Program-made: the position numbers and the translations under genes | IMG/VR virus record: IMGVR_UViG_3300033153_005382 | Span: 20,862-84,861 of that record | From: a virus | Length of the DNA: 64,000 bases | Direction: 5' to 3' (one strand) | Part shown: positions 56,040 through 64,000 of the stretch, in pieces | How positions within the stretch are numbered: position 1 is the first letter of the stretch | How the letters are laid out: each line of letters begins with the position of its first letter | The notes under the pieces: model-generated | Seen by the model: the letters and a program-made list of their open reading frames with translations, nothing else | Told to the model about the DNA's origin: nothing | The model's database searches: none

Positions 56040-58808
56040 TTAACCTCCGTACGGATCGTGCCCTCTTGCAACATCAAGTACGAACGCAAATGCCGCTGGA
56101 TCCTTCTTTGCAAACATAACCGGATCCTTGACCATGTACTCTAACCCCATAGACAGAATCTCCGTTGCTCCATGACGGTAATACTTGCCCATGTAATTAT
56201 TTATCCATGTGCCCTTCCCTTTAGCTTTGGGGAAATACTTCTCGGAATTGCGATACCTCAACCCCAACGACACTACTCTCTTTCCTCTTGTCTGTTCGGC
56301 CAAAAATCTTCTTGCATTAATCCCGTTTATCGATCTAGCATATTCCAAATGGTGACCCAATTCATGAACCATAGAGGACTTCCCTGATCCCGCCCCTAGA
56401 GACACACCTTTCCCATCCTCATAACAACTTCTACTTGATTTCAAATCCTTTATCTTAACAGATCTTGCGTCTCCTAATGCCTTGTTACTTACAAGACTTT
56501 CAAAATCCTTAAGTCCTTCCTCAACTGCTTTCTTATTCTTGCCTCGATATGAGGCTGTTAATCGTGCCTGTTGATTCTTAGGCAATGCTAGTAGTTTCTT
56601 AGCAGCTTCTCTGCCTTCTTTTTCTCTTTTGTGCATTTTAGCTGCAATTCTCGTTCTTCCTCTCATCAATTGGTCCCATTTCCCTTTCAACGTTTGTACC
56701 TTACGCTTAGATTCAGGAGTAAGCTCTGACAGTTTATCTAGTTCTCCTTTAGCTTTCCTTACCTCCGGGGAACCTACCCACTGTGTTCGTGACAATTCCT
56801 TCCACTTCCCAAAAGCCCTCTCCCTGGCTTTTGGATTCTTGTAATCCCTTTTCGTATTCTCCAACTCACTTGCTAAAGAACTTAGTTCGTTGTTTATCTT
56901 CTCCAATCCCTCGAGGTCTTTGCTTTTTCTCGCGGATATTTCCTTGATCAGTCCCTGCATATCTTCTAACACTTCTTTTCCCCGCTTTGGAACTCCTCCT
57001 GCTGGGCCTGGTCCAACTGGTGGTTTCGGCTTCAGTGGTTTCTTCCCAGGCTTTGGCTTCGGTGGTTTCTTCCAATGGCCTCCACGACCGCTTGGACTTA
57101 CGACGAAATTCCATCCCATACCTCCCCACTCTCCTCCTGTTGGCCTCCCTGCAGGAATCCTAGGCTGTTGTGTCCAATCCTTGACTATGTCCACTACCAT
57201 CTCTGCTATGACCTTGCCACTTACATAATCCATCCTCCGTAACTCAGCTACGGCTTTCTTCAACTCCTCCTCCTCAGACTCTTCCTCCACGGGTGGTTTG
57301 CCGTCGACTGGCTCCGTAGCTTCTTCCGACTTCTCGACTTTGGGACCAGCAATTGTCTTTGCCAGATCAGACGGTATCCCCAACCCCTCAAGCAAGGCCA
57401 TGGCCTGATCATTCTGTATCTTTCCTCCTCCTACTTTTTCCAACAGGGACACAATGCTACCAATCATCCCTTTCTCGATGACTGATTCGTTCCTATCCTC
57501 GTCGGGCCCGTACCCCAACAACGTCCGCAGCTCATTCTGTGATATGTCATTGTTCCGTCGAGCAAACTGCACCATCTGATTCCACTGCTGTACATCCTTA
57601 ACTTCCAATCGCTCCCACCAGACCAACAGATCCTTCTCATCTTCCTCTTCGTTAGCAAGATTCGTCATTAAATTCGACAGCATATCAAGATACGAATTCA
57701 CCCGATCATAGAACTGTCCCTTGATAATGGCTGCCTGTGCATATCCTCCAACTGACACCGTCTCGCCCAATATAAATGGATGAACGCAGAACACCGACAG
57801 AATCGCCTTCTTGACCGACTCCTCGGATTTCTCCCAACCCATCTCGGTGTTCGTCATCGACAAACGTTCTACATTCTCAATCAACCCGTCGATGATAGCT
57901 GGACTTCCGTAATTTGCAATCGATCCCATGGCTTGCTTGATCGCCATATGCACCTGCCGCCGCTGCGATGGACTAAGCCGTTGCCTGATTCCTCCAGGCA
58001 CGTCGGGATGCGGATCCTTTCCTACGGTCACGATGACCGACGGGAATACTCCTTGGTGAAAAAACACCTCCCGGCTTGTCTGAATATGATCATCGATCCT
58101 GATAGTTACTGCCCTAGCATCGGCAGGAGCGAACCCCATTCGAGGATCAGCTGGGTTCGGCAAATGAGCAAATCCTACCTGTGTCCTATCTAACCACTTT
58201 CCATCTTGCTGTGAATCAGGCTTCCCCGGATCAACTACTTTGAATCGACTAAACGGTCCTTGGGTATGATCAGCCTTAATCCAATTCGTCGGCAGGGAAT
58301 AGAACTCCATTTCTCCTTCATCGTTAAAATCCTTGACTACGTAAGCCCAACCAGTCAAACACAGATTCGACAAAAACGAATACGTGAACTGCCACCTTCC
58401 CTGTATTGGATTCGGCTTCTCCAAAGCTATCTTAATCGGATGATCTTCTATGATGTCTACTTCGTCCCCGGAAGCCTTGCTCGACATGAACGATGTCATG
58501 GTCGATTTCGTACTTGAATACGATTTCGGCTTTCCGGTCTTTTTCTTCCTGCCTACTAAAACCTTTTGAGACGCTCCTCGATGGCAAATGGCATTGACTG
58601 CTGAATACAACCAACCGGAAAACAATCCATACCTACTCCGATACCGTTCCTCCTGTTTCCAATCTGTCAACATGCCTGTGATATTCGGTGCAAGTACATC
58701 AGACATGAACCCCGTCTGTCTAGTACTCCTCGCTGCTTTCTCAAATGCAACGATTGATATACTACGACTGTCTTGCAATGCCTTACCGAGGGTCTCAACG
58801 GCTTTCAT
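56040..58808 (-). CDS. Portal protein fused to a C-terminal zinc metallopeptidase-like domain
   Basis: Residues 1-530 are an HK97-type portal (LFSGWLYSAVNAICHRGASQKVLVGRKKK; TGWAYVVKDFNDEGEMEFYSLPTNWIKAD; VFFHQGV). A Pro/Lys/Gly-rich linker lies near 575-625 and a charged helical stretch near 630-780. Residues about 800-922 hold SSMVHELGHHLEYARS (HExxH) and RHGATEILSMGLEYM (possible third ligand Glu), like a gluzincin. At 922 residues it is about twice the normal portal length. The extra domain may process or be delivered with the virion. Confidence 0.88.
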   Translation of the reverse strand: MKAVETLGKALQDSRSISIVAFEKAARSTRQTGFMSDVLAPNITGMLTDWKQEERYRSRYGLFSGWLYSAVNAICHRGASQKVLVGRKKKTGKPKSYSSTKSTMTSFMSSKASGDEVDIIEDHPIKIALEKPNPIQGRWQFTYSFLSNLCLTGWAYVVKDFNDEGEMEFYSLPTNWIKADHTQGPFSRFKVVDPGKPDSQQDGKWLDRTQVGFAHLPNPADPRMGFAPADARAVTIRIDDHIQTSREVFFHQGVFPSVIVTVGKDPHPDVPGGIRQRLSPSQRRQVHMAIKQAMGSIANYGSPAIIDGLIENVERLSMTNTEMGWEKSEESVKKAILSVFCVHPFILGETVSVGGYAQAAIIKGQFYDRVNSYLDMLSNLMTNLANEEEDEKDLLVWWERLEVKDVQQWNQMVQFARRNNDISQNELRTLLGYGPDEDRNESVIEKGMIGSIVSLLEKVGGGKIQNDQAMALLEGLGIPSDLAKTIAGPKVEKSEEATEPVDGKPPVEEESEEEELKKAVAELRRMDYVSGKVIAEMVVDIVKDWTQQPRIPAGRPTGGEWGGMGWNFVVSPSGRGGHWKKPPKPKPGKKPLKPKPPVGPGPAGGVPKRGKEVLEDMQGLIKEISARKSKDLEGLEKINNELSSLASELENTKRDYKNPKARERAFGKWKELSRTQWVGSPEVRKAKGELDKLSELTPESKRKVQTLKGKWDQLMRGRTRIAAKMHKREKEGREAAKKLLALPKNQQARLTASYRGKNKKAVEEGLKDFESLVSNKALGDARSVKIKDLKSSRSCYEDGKGVSLGAGSGKSSMVHELGHHLEYARSINGINARRFLAEQTRGKRVVSLGLRYRNSEKYFPKAKGKGTWINNYMGKYYRHGATEILSMGLEYMVKDPVMFAKKDPAAFAFVLDVARGHDPYGG

Positions 58809-58816
58809 GTTTGCAC

Positions 58817-59260
58817 CTACGTGCCTCTCTCGCTACTTCCCTTATCCATTGGGGAATAAGCTGCCTGCCGACTAGCCTGCAACGCTATATCGGCTTCGAC
58901 TTGAGTCCTGATCGATTCGTTGGCTAGTGCCATCTGCGGAACTACTACATCCCGCAATATCCTAAGCTCACTGTTCAATGCATCCTCAACTTCTTCATGG
59001 CTATCGATTAGTCTCTCGGCATTCTTCCTCATATCGACAACCCGATCGATCTGTTCTCTCACCGACTCATCTATCACCTCCGACTTCCGCTTGTACTCCC
59101 GATACGTCTTAATCCACTTCTGTCGTTTCTTCTCGATGGTCCTTTCGGCTTTTCCTAGGGCCTTCAACAGACCAACAGCTTCTTGCTTCCACTTCCTCGC
59201 TTTCCTTTCAGCTTCCGATTCCTTCGGCGTTGACAGTGCCCACAGCCAATTCATACTCAC
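58817..59260 (-). CDS. Coiled-coil head-module protein
   Basis: The 147-residue product is almost entirely helical and charged (KQEAVGLLKALGKAERTIEKKRQKWIKTYREYKRKSEVIDESVREQIDRVVDMRKNAERLIDSHEEVEDALNSELRILRDVVVPQMALANESIRTQVEADIALQAS). It directly precedes the portal gene. It could be a scaffold, a minor head or a packaging accessory protein. Confidence 0.6.
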   Translation of the reverse strand: MSMNWLWALSTPKESEAERKARKWKQEAVGLLKALGKAERTIEKKRQKWIKTYREYKRKSEVIDESVREQIDRVVDMRKNAERLIDSHEEVEDALNSELRILRDVVVPQMALANESIRTQVEADIALQASRQAAYSPMDKGSSERGT

Positions 59261-59589
59261 ACCTCCTCATCTGAAGGCGTATCGTCTACCTCCTCATCGG
59301 GTATCCACCTCTTGGGGAAAGCCTGCGGCAGCGGTTCGGGTTCCTTTTCCTCCTCATCAGGTACGACTACTTGTCCTGTCATGAACTCACACAGCTTCTC
59401 GCCCATCAAAGCAATGGCTGTCCAGAAACCCGACTTCGGAAACCTCCACGTCGTCATCCTACTCATCGTTATCTCGCCCTCGTCATCCTTTTTCCAAACG
59501 ACGGCCATCCAATTTCCACTCGCTGATACCTCATCGAATGCTTCGAGAAAATGCTTCCTCGCTTCCTCTTGTTTCTCATGCTCTGTCAT
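59257..59589 (-). CDS. Hypothetical protein (110 aa)
   Basis: The product NWMAVVWKKDDEGEITMSRMTTWRFPKSGFWTAIALMGEKLCEFM has an alpha-beta N-terminal half and an acidic, Pro-rich tail (PDEEEKEPEPLPQAFPKRWIPDEEVDDTPSDEEV). No family is recognised. Confidence 0.6.
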   Translation of the reverse strand: MTEHEKQEEARKHFLEAFDEVSASGNWMAVVWKKDDEGEITMSRMTTWRFPKSGFWTAIALMGEKLCEFMTGQVVVPDEEEKEPEPLPQAFPKRWIPDEEVDDTPSDEEV

Positions 59590-59607
59590 TCTACTATTCT
59601 CCGATTT

Positions 59608-59982
59608 CTACACGCCTAGTACACCGGGACCAACCTCGAACCCGTACTCCTCAGCAAACTCCCTAATTCTCTTTTCCACTCCATCTGCTACTGCAGTGCC
59701 TGCCATCTCCTGAGTGGCATCGTGATAATCTATTCCGCAATCCTCACTGTACTCTAACAGATATTCCCCTTCGTCCTGTCCTGCAATAATCAAACCGGAC
59801 ACATGGACGAACACCTCCCACTTGGCTCCTTCCCTACGTCTGTTTCCATTACAATCCGCCTGTGGCTGACTAGTCCGACTGAACCTGATTGTTTTCTGAA
59901 ACAAACACCCAGTACCGTTTCTCGTCCTCTGACATTTGACCTCGTCGAAGAACTCATCTAGTCTATTACAAACTACTATCAC
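59608..59982 (-). CDS. Head-tail module protein (minor capsid-like)
   Basis: I chose GTG 59982, because the upstream part overlaps the preceding gene and has no clear ribosome binding site. The product reads VIVVCNRLDEFFDEVKCQRTRNG and WEVFVHVSGLIIAGQDEGEYLLEYSEDCGIDYHDATQEMAGTAVADGVEKRIREFAEEYG, which resembles a small alpha-beta connector protein. Assignment by position. Confidence 0.55.
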   Translation of the reverse strand: MIVVCNRLDEFFDEVKCQRTRNGTGCLFQKTIRFSRTSQPQADCNGNRRREGAKWEVFVHVSGLIIAGQDEGEYLLEYSEDCGIDYHDATQEMAGTAVADGVEKRIREFAEEYGFEVGPGVLGV

Positions 59983-59984
59983 GA

Positions 59985-60365
59985 TCAGTCCCCTTCGCTT
60001 GTCAGCTCCACACACATGACCTTGTACAGAATCCCATACCCTACACTCGAATCTGGCAATGGATCACCTACCACGTGCAACTCAACTTGATCGGCTTCTG
60101 CTACATCCGTTCCGGACCTCTTCGTTATTATAATCCTGTGCCGTTGTGTTACTCGGGGATTGTCCCGGAAGTAAACCTTCCTAGTGACTCGTTGTCCTTC
60201 CTTCTGATGCTTCGATACCTCATTCGCCCCTGCACTTTGCTCCCAACACGGAACTTCGGTACTTACTACCACTCCTTTTGACTTCCGTCCTCCTGCGCTG
60301 TCTTTCCGATAGCGAGTATTCAAAATACTACATTCATGAGGCATACTGTCGATCAACGATGACAT
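59985..60365 (-). CDS. Head-tail stopper-like protein
   Basis: I chose ATG 60365, which overlaps the previous stop (TAATG). The product starts MSSLIDSMPHECSILNTRYRKDSAGGRKSKGVVVSTEVPCWEQSAGANEVSKHQKEGQRVTRKVYFRDNPRV, a pattern seen in phage head closure proteins of about 110-130 residues. Position after a gp6-like connector agrees. Confidence 0.6.
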   Translation of the reverse strand: MSSLIDSMPHECSILNTRYRKDSAGGRKSKGVVVSTEVPCWEQSAGANEVSKHQKEGQRVTRKVYFRDNPRVTQRHRIIITKRSGTDVAEADQVELHVVGDPLPDSSVGYGILYKVMCVELTSEGD

Positions 60366-60712
60366 TACGCTGCTCTCCTGTCTAGCCGTGATAACACAGT
60401 CAAATAACCATGGGTTCCGGCCCCGCCACTGGCCCCTAGTTCTATCTCTACAGCTTCTTCGTTGTCTCCCGCTAGAATCATGCTCGGTGTCCACTGCACT
60501 ACGCCAGCTGCTACTGCCGGGAGTCTAATAACAGTTCCTCCTAACGTGATGGTCAACTCCGTAGGGGCTGCGGGGGCTGCGCTGAAACCGTACAACACTT
60601 GATCAATTACCCAACAATAGTCCGCATCCGGCTTTGGCAGTGTCTTTGAAACTACTGCATTTGTTTCCCTGCCCGTAAATACAAAATTGCCATAAACGTC
60701 GCTTCTTGACAT
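60365..60712 (-). CDS. Structural-module hypothetical protein (115 aa)
   Basis: A beta-rich product: DYCWVIDQVLYGFSAAPAAPTELTITLGGTVIRLPAVAAGVVQWTPSMILAGDNEEAVEIELGASGGAGTHGYLTVLSR. It looks like a small jelly-roll type fold such as head fibres or decoration proteins use. No specific match. Confidence 0.6.
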   Translation of the reverse strand: MSRSDVYGNFVFTGRETNAVVSKTLPKPDADYCWVIDQVLYGFSAAPAAPTELTITLGGTVIRLPAVAAGVVQWTPSMILAGDNEEAVEIELGASGGAGTHGYLTVLSRLDRRAA

Positions 60713-60724
60713 ATCAATTTCTCC

Positions 60725-61519
60725 TTACGCCATGAACCCTAAATGCGTAAAGGGCTGGAGCCTCATTACACTTTCACCTGATAACTGATAACCACTCCCA
60801 TATAGCTTGGCGGCTAATCCCGCATTCAACGAATAGCTGTAATCTCCCAATCGTTCGCTTGTCTTCGGTCCTAGATAACCTACAGCAGATTTCTGATTCT
60901 GCATAACCCTAGTATGCCAACGAACAGCTTCGTCAAGAGCACTAGCCCATATCGGAGTAGCGTCGATTACATCGTCCGTACCCCGCAACTCGGTGGACGT
61001 ATAGCCCGACACATACGTCACCTTAACAGTTCCTGGCTCCAATGGCCACAACCCTACACTATGCAAAATGCCATCCGTACAAACCGGATTACTACTGCTA
61101 TCCTCAAATTCGTAATTCGGCCAGAAGTCAGTTCCTTCGGTCTTCAATGTCTCACTTGCAAATGATCCTACCTGTGTTCCACTTCTCCCGTCATAATCAA
61201 CGTACAACGACGTGATGCTTCTGATCGGAACGCCGATCAGTTGCAACTGATCACTGGCGATCACTCCTAATCGTCTTTGATATGCTATCGAATCATTAGC
61301 CTCCCAGTACACTTCGCCTGAATAAGCCCCGAAGCTCTGACGAGGATAGAACTCAGTGCGAGTACCTTGTACTGGACTATACCCTAAGAACCGTTTGATT
61401 GCTCCTTCAGTACTAGTAATAGCCAACTCGGCTATTGCTTGCTCAGCGGCGGTAACTGTGTCCGTAATGCCTAACGCAGCTAACAATTCTGCTATCGTTA
61501 TGATATTCGTTACTGCCAT
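60725..61519 (-). CDS. Head-tail connector, gp6-like
   Basis: The 264-residue protein starts TIAELLAALGITDTVTAAEQAIAELAITSTEGAIKRFLGYSPVQGTRTEFYP, the pattern of gp6-type connectors, followed by PIRSITSLYVDYDGRSG and PGTVKVTYVSGYTSTELRG. WASALDEAVRWHTRVMQNQKSAVG completes the helical part. It should dock on the portal after packaging. Confidence 0.78.
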   Translation of the reverse strand: MAVTNIITIAELLAALGITDTVTAAEQAIAELAITSTEGAIKRFLGYSPVQGTRTEFYPRQSFGAYSGEVYWEANDSIAYQRRLGVIASDQLQLIGVPIRSITSLYVDYDGRSGTQVGSFASETLKTEGTDFWPNYEFEDSSSNPVCTDGILHSVGLWPLEPGTVKVTYVSGYTSTELRGTDDVIDATPIWASALDEAVRWHTRVMQNQKSAVGYLGPKTSERLGDYSYSLNAGLAAKLYGSGYQLSGESVMRLQPFTHLGFMA

Positions 61520-61556
61520 GGTCTAATTCCTTATCACTAACAATCCAACTTCTTAG

Positions 61557-61772
61557 CTACTCATCCCAAGGCCATGAATCCCACTCACCAAAATCACAAT
61601 CACACGGAACCCACTCCTCTTCTCCCTCATCCTACACCTCGCCATTCAAGTAGGCAGTCGAATCGTCCAATGAATCAAAATACAACGCCAAGTACAACTG
61701 CCCCCATAATAATGCGTCTTGGGCATACTGAAAATACAGCGTCTTCGTAATACGGATCGCAACTGGGCACAT
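61557..61772 (-). pseudogene. Short ORF interrupted by an in-frame UAG at codon 47
   Basis: The frame from ATG 61772 reads MCPVAIRITKTLYFQYAQDALLWGQLYLALYFDSLDDSTAYLNGEV, then TAG (61632-61634), then DEGEEEWVPCDCDFGEWDSWPWDE and a second TAG. The segment after the first stop is strongly acidic and protein-like. Nonsense mutation, readthrough or a truncated 46-residue product are all possible. It overlaps the small membrane ORF at 61675-61875 in another frame. Confidence 0.5.
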
Positions 61773-61875
61773 TCTCGCACCCTAGGGTCTCGGCATATAC
61801 CTTGTACAACAATCCTGCTACACACACTGCGAGGATGACCAACGTGACTGCTTGGAATACTCTCTTTAGTCTCAT
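61675..61875 (-). CDS. Small membrane protein (66 aa)
   Basis: The N terminus RVFQAVTLVILAVCVAGLLYKVYAE is a clear transmembrane helix, and the last residues IIMGAVVLGVVF are hydrophobic. The 3' third overlaps the interrupted ORF in a different frame. It could be real in its first half only. Function unknown; small phage membrane proteins near tail genes can be lysis-related, which is not shown here. Confidence 0.45.
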   Translation of the reverse strand: MRLKRVFQAVTLVILAVCVAGLLYKVYAETLGCENVPSCDPYYEDAVFSVCPRRIIMGAVVLGVVF

Positions 61876-61902
61876 GACAGTTCTTCTCTTAGAACAAGCT
61901 TA

Positions 61903-64000
61903 CTAATTGCCCCACAAATCTATGACAAACATACCTGTCGTGTAATCAGCGTCAGGCGAACCTGTCTGCCCTACAAGATAGAGATACTGGGTATCAGTCG
62001 GCAGGGCGGTCAGGGTATCCTCCTCGTCGGCCGCCCAGTCGCCGTGATCAAGGAGTTGGGTTTCGGTTAAGCCAGTAATAGCATCGTCCTCTTTACCCGT
62101 GCCCTCGTCGGCTGTGTACAAATCAATATCTTCATCGCCTCCCGCAGGCACTACCAAACAACGAATCGTACCGGCAAAGATCGTACCGTTCTTTGCTTCG
62201 TCAATCCTTGCAATGAAACATGGATCGGTGGTCCCATTAACACCGATAATGTCTCCTGCAGCCGTATGCCGCAACCCATCAACGTTAACTACGATCTGGG
62301 TATGGTACAACCCACTACCGATCGTCACAGTCTCCACACAAACGGTACCGGACCCGTCGATAATCCCGTCGCCTACAACCGTGACATCGTGAATCAAATT
62401 GTTGTGCCCTAAAATCAGATTGTCAGAAACCAGATTGCCCGTCGCTGTGGTCGACGTGTTGTCAATGGCAAAAACACCAGCCTGAGCAGGTCTCGCGTTA
62501 TCGGCTAAGATGTTTCCTTGAATGACATTGCCAACGGACGCTCCGCTGATCCAAATCGTATCATAGTACGAATCACGCAGCGTATTGTTCGTAATCACAT
62601 TGTACGACGCCCCTGCAGAGATCGACAAAGTCTGGACGGGGATAACAGTAGCGAACGACCCGCCCGCTACCATCGAATTCCCTGTGACCACGTTGTAATT
62701 ACAATTCGTATTCGAAATGGTCATCTTCCCGCCATTAATCACATTCCCTACCACTACATTGTTTTGAGTAGCATTCAACTCGATAGAGATATAACCAGTA
62801 TTCGGAAATGCCTCTGTCATACTCATCTCAACATAGTTATTCGCAATCACACAACTGTCCGTCCCGGAAAACTCCACACAATACGCCGACTGATACGAAT
62901 TGATAGCATGGTTATTCGCAATAACATGCCCGTGATCAGCACTTCCGCCATTCGGCCACACTTCTACTGCCCGCCAATGATTGTAGTCAAAATCATTGTT
63001 GATCACTTTACAGCCCGACGAATCTCCAGTCAACAGAACGCCCATGTGCGGAGTATTCTTAATCCAACATCCTTCTACAACACACGATGTCGAATCGATG
63101 ATATACACTCCACTGCCATAGATCTCATACGTTGCAGCATCTGAAACAATTGGAGCATGCGTATACTGGTACGAATTCTTACAATCAGCTAACACCTCGT
63201 CTGATAACTGGGTTGTCAGTTGCTCATTCGCCAAATAAATCGACGTGTGTTTCTGAGAATTGTACTTTGCATGTGCATCAATCGCTGCTACCAACTCACC
63301 TACAGTATCATAACTTCCACTCGTAAAATCGAACTCCAAATTATCGGCTGCTTGTCCCGTACAAACCGTTTTGAGCTTGTTTCCTGCTATGGTCGTTACA
63401 CAATCAGCACCTGTTCCTATATACCTAATACCGACCATTCCAAAAGCATCTCGATAACTGTCCCCGTAAGACATCGCCAACGTCATCATAGCCTGATTGT
63501 TAGCATTGCCATCGATCGTCATGTTGCATATCTTGACCTGATCCGAACTGTTCATGATCTCGAATATGTTATCCATTTCGCCTGCAGAAGTAGCGGAAGG
63601 ATTGTCTACCAACTTGATCACTGTGCCTGGCCCTGCTCCCATGATCACTAAGTTCGACAACCCATCAATCTCGATGGCTGATGATACGAGGTACGTACCT
63701 TCGGGAATGAACACTGCACCGTTACTACCTGCTGCTGTGATAGCCGCCTGAATTCCTACTCCAGTTGCAGCATACGTCATTCCATCGACTATCGTTACTC
63801 CGTTCAAATCATCGAGCCCGTCTATTCCAAATCCACCACCTGTGATATTCCCTCCTAACGTACATGGCCCGAGTGTCGTCGGATTCAACGTCGGCACGTT
63901 TATCGTTGTAGCGTTTATCGTTGTAGCAGTCAGAGTAGTTGCATTGACCGTGGCTGCCTGCAGTGTACTCACACCTTTGATCTTGTTGTTCCTCGCCCGC
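61903..64000 (-). CDS. Tail spike-like right-handed beta-helix protein (partial at right edge)
   Basis: After an N-terminal TTLTATTINATTINVPTLNPTTLG repeat (probable trimerisation segment) comes GAVFIPEGTYLVSSAIEIDGLSNLVIMGAGPGTVIKL, the Pectate_lyase_3 start. Many N-x-x-x-N-N and GN-x-I repeats of a beta-helix follow to about residue 560, and a smaller C-terminal domain ends the protein. GTG 63972 could be the start, but the frame stays open to the window edge. It probably binds or degrades a host surface polysaccharide. Confidence 0.82.
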   Translation of the reverse strand, partial: RARNNKIKGVSTLQAATVNATTLTATTINATTINVPTLNPTTLGPCTLGGNITGGGFGIDGLDDLNGVTIVDGMTYAATGVGIQAAITAAGSNGAVFIPEGTYLVSSAIEIDGLSNLVIMGAGPGTVIKLVDNPSATSAGEMDNIFEIMNSSDQVKICNMTIDGNANNQAMMTLAMSYGDSYRDAFGMVGIRYIGTGADCVTTIAGNKLKTVCTGQAADNLEFDFTSGSYDTVGELVAAIDAHAKYNSQKHTSIYLANEQLTTQLSDEVLADCKNSYQYTHAPIVSDAATYEIYGSGVYIIDSTSCVVEGCWIKNTPHMGVLLTGDSSGCKVINNDFDYNHWRAVEVWPNGGSADHGHVIANNHAINSYQSAYCVEFSGTDSCVIANNYVEMSMTEAFPNTGYISIELNATQNNVVVGNVINGGKMTISNTNCNYNVVTGNSMVAGGSFATVIPVQTLSISAGASYNVITNNTLRDSYYDTIWISGASVGNVIQGNILADNARPAQAGVFAIDNTSTTATGNLVSDNLILGHNNLIHDVTVVGDGIIDGSGTVCVETVTIGSGLYHTQIVVNVDGLRHTAAGDIIGVNGTTDPCFIARIDEAKNGTIFAGTIRCLVVPAGGDEDIDLYTADEGTGKEDDAITGLTETQLLDHGDWAADEEDTLTALPTDTQYLYLVGQTGSPDADYTTGMFVIDLWGN

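Noticed and set aside
34957-61772. Genome-wide recoding of UAG as sense
   Set aside because: Many solid genes, including the tape measure, capsid and two tail genes, end in TAG at sensible places, so UAG is a normal stop in general.

Overview
The window is one long co-directional block of a tailed dsDNA phage genome (siphovirus-type module order). Every convincing gene lies on the minus strand, so transcription runs from position 64000 towards 1. Genes are tightly packed, often with ATGA or TAATG overlaps, and have strong AGGAGG-type ribosome binding sites. Host evidence is indirect: the phage carries its own CsrA, a KdsB-like CMP-sugar synthetase and many sulfotransferases, which fits a Gram-negative-type bacterium with sulfated surface glycans, but the host cannot be named from sequence alone.

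Layout in transcription order. (1) 64.0-38.9 kb, virion module: beta-helix tail spike (partial at the right edge), head-tail connectors, a portal fused to a metallopeptidase-like domain, a virion-module protein carrying a topoisomerase-IB-like domain, a MuF-like protein, Ser-rich proteins, prohead protease, HK97-type capsid protein, tail completion proteins, tail tube, the tail assembly chaperone pair with a -1 frameshift site, tape measure and tail tip proteins. (2) 38.5-27.7 kb, surface-modification cassette: about five sulfotransferase-like proteins, five or six glycosyltransferase-like proteins, three methyltransferase domains, a cupin and a KdsB-like cytidylyltransferase. (3) 27.7-17.3 kb, small early or accessory genes: a consensus promoter with a nearly 700-nt leader, a permuted AAA+ ATPase with DUF1257 and DUF2997 partners, a sigma-like factor, a SprT-like protease and a SNF2 helicase. 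(4) 17.25-15.9 kb: a GC-richer insert with a gene interrupted by UGA, next to an interrupted tRNA-like locus. (5) 15.9-9.7 kb, replication: primase, Gp37/Gp68 family protein, methyltransferase, replication initiator with an internal iteron origin, DnaB-like helicase. (6) 9.7-2.85 kb, 7-deazaguanine DNA-modification module: QueD, QueE, a PRTase-FolE fusion, a second PTPS-like protein and a DpdA-like transglycosylase, interrupted by hexanucleotide arrays that encode Ser-Arg/Trp/Gln repeat peptides around queE. (7) 2.9-0 kb: CsrA, beta sliding clamp, a UDG-exonuclease fusion, a DUF3820 protein and the start of a family A DNA polymerase.

How the parts work together (inference): clamp, polymerase, primase and helicase form a largely self-sufficient replisome that starts at the iteron origin. 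FolE, QueD and QueE would make a preQ0 precursor that DpdA inserts into phage DNA for protection from restriction; no QueC is visible here. The sugar and sulfate cassette probably decorates virion proteins (the Ser-rich tails are candidate acceptors) or the host surface. No large terminase, holin or endolysin was recognised in this window.
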